A stretch of 6,186 bases of DNA from positions 1-6,186 of the forward strand of contig RFHZ01000294.1 of NCBI GenBank assembly GCA_003696125.1, in the 5' to 3' direction. A program made the translations under genes and the position numbers. The stretch is from Nitrospinota bacterium (GTDB lineage Bacteria > Tectomicrobia > Entotheonellia > J063). The notes beneath the pieces were generated by a model. That model made no database searches and was not told where the DNA came from. It saw nothing but the letters and a program-made list of their open reading frames with translations. Positions 5,681-6,186 of the stretch are shown piece by piece; position 1 is the first letter of the stretch; each line of letters opens with the position of its first letter.

Positions 5681-6186
5681 GAGTGGGCTTCCCTCCTTTC
5701 TGCCGGTGGGAGGAAGATCTGCTCCAGGTACCCGAACAGGGAGGTCAGGACATGTACCCCTTGCAAGGCGGCACTCACCGGCACGGCAAGGAACGACCAC
5801 ATCCAGCGGATCTGGAGGGCAGGGAGAACCTGTTGTGCCTGCAGGCTCACCTGCCATCCGCAGAGCAGGAGGTTGATGACGTAGACGAGGATGAGGAGGT
5901 GGGCGAGACAGGAGAGCCAGTTACGCACCCGGGGGGTACGGCTCCGCAAGAAAGCCTGCATCCCGACATGCTCTCCCTCCTTCAAGGCCAGCGGGATTCC
6001 CAGCAATCCGGTCCAGACCATGAGCATCCTGGCCAGTTCTTCGGACCAGCGAATAGGGCTGTCCAGGGCATAGCGGAAAAAGACGGCCACCAGGACCAGG
6101 GCGGTCATGGCCAGGACCAGGGTGACGCACACCCCCCTGGTCACGGCCTGCAGCCGGTCACTCAGCCAGGAAAGCCCGGCATGAAG
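5677..6186 (-). CDS. dctQ: TRAP transporter small permease subunit DctQ (5' partial)
   Basis: The four-helix small membrane subunit of a TRAP transporter, which pairs with DctM in the inner membrane. Counting from the GTG at 6144, the signature VFFRYALDSPIRWSEELARM is at 21-40, followed by a second helix that ends in the conserved region GIPLALKEGEHVGMQ. Two further hydrophobic segments lie at about 82-100 and 112-135. GTG 6144 could serve as a start and would give 155 residues. However, the frame stays open to the window edge and the extra residues (LHAGLSWLSDRLQAV) look like the usual cytoplasmic N-terminus of DctQ. The true start is therefore probably outside, and the gene is annotated as cut by the edge. 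The stop TGA (5679-5677) overlaps the dctM start. A periplasmic binding protein gene, dctP, is expected next upstream. Confidence 0.9.
   Translation of the reverse strand, partial: LHAGLSWLSDRLQAVTRGVCVTLVLAMTALVLVAVFFRYALDSPIRWSEELARMLMVWTGLLGIPLALKEGEHVGMQAFLRSRTPRVRNWLSCLAHLLILVYVINLLLCGWQVSLQAQQVLPALQIRWMWSFLAVPVSAALQGVHVLTSLFGYLEQIFLPPAERREAHS

Noticed and set aside
5681-5857. N-terminal extension of dctM by 59 codons to an ATG at 5857
   Set aside because: The extension overlaps dctQ in another frame, is Pro/Gly/Cys-rich without family similarity, and DctM proteins start with the hydrophobic segment found at 5680.

Overview
The window carries two gene blocks that face each other. Both are recognisable from protein motifs, and I see no mobile element, CRISPR array, tRNA or rRNA. 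The organism is a bacterium with moderately high G+C and strong purine-rich Shine-Dalgarno sites. It has an aerobic caa3-type respiratory chain and TRAP-type organic acid uptake. The type A2 oxidase signature (YSHPxVY) together with a small subunit IV and a CtaG of the caa3 type recalls Bacillota, Chloroflexota, Deinococcota and similar lineages. The sequence alone does not settle the phylum.

Left block, plus strand, 1-2812: the distal part of a cytochrome c oxidase operon. It begins inside subunit I (5' end outside the window) and continues with a small subunit IV-like membrane protein, subunit III and the assembly factor CtaG. Spacing is tight: 54 nt, 0 nt and 6 nt. Subunit II, which carries the CuA site, is not here and is expected upstream. 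Together these genes encode most of a proton-pumping terminal oxidase plus a protein that helps build its copper centre.

Right block, minus strand, 6186-2816: a TRAP transporter small membrane subunit (DctQ, 5' end cut by the window edge) overlaps the large permease subunit (DctM) by 4 nt. After a 187-nt gap comes a class III PLP-dependent aminotransferase. The gap holds a plausible sigma-70-like promoter, an imperfect inverted repeat and a possible 18-codon leader ORF that ends 3 nt before the aminotransferase. The likely logic is import of a small carboxylate or sulfonate carrying an amino group, followed by transamination. The substrate is not readable from the sequence, and the binding protein DctP should lie beyond 6186.

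The two blocks converge with only 3 nt between stop codons. A G+C-rich hairpin near the 3' end of ctaG is the only strong secondary structure near the junction. I find no convincing previously undescribed system. The most unusual points are the oxidase gene order, the leader of the aminotransferase gene, and the pairing of a TRAP transporter with this aminotransferase.
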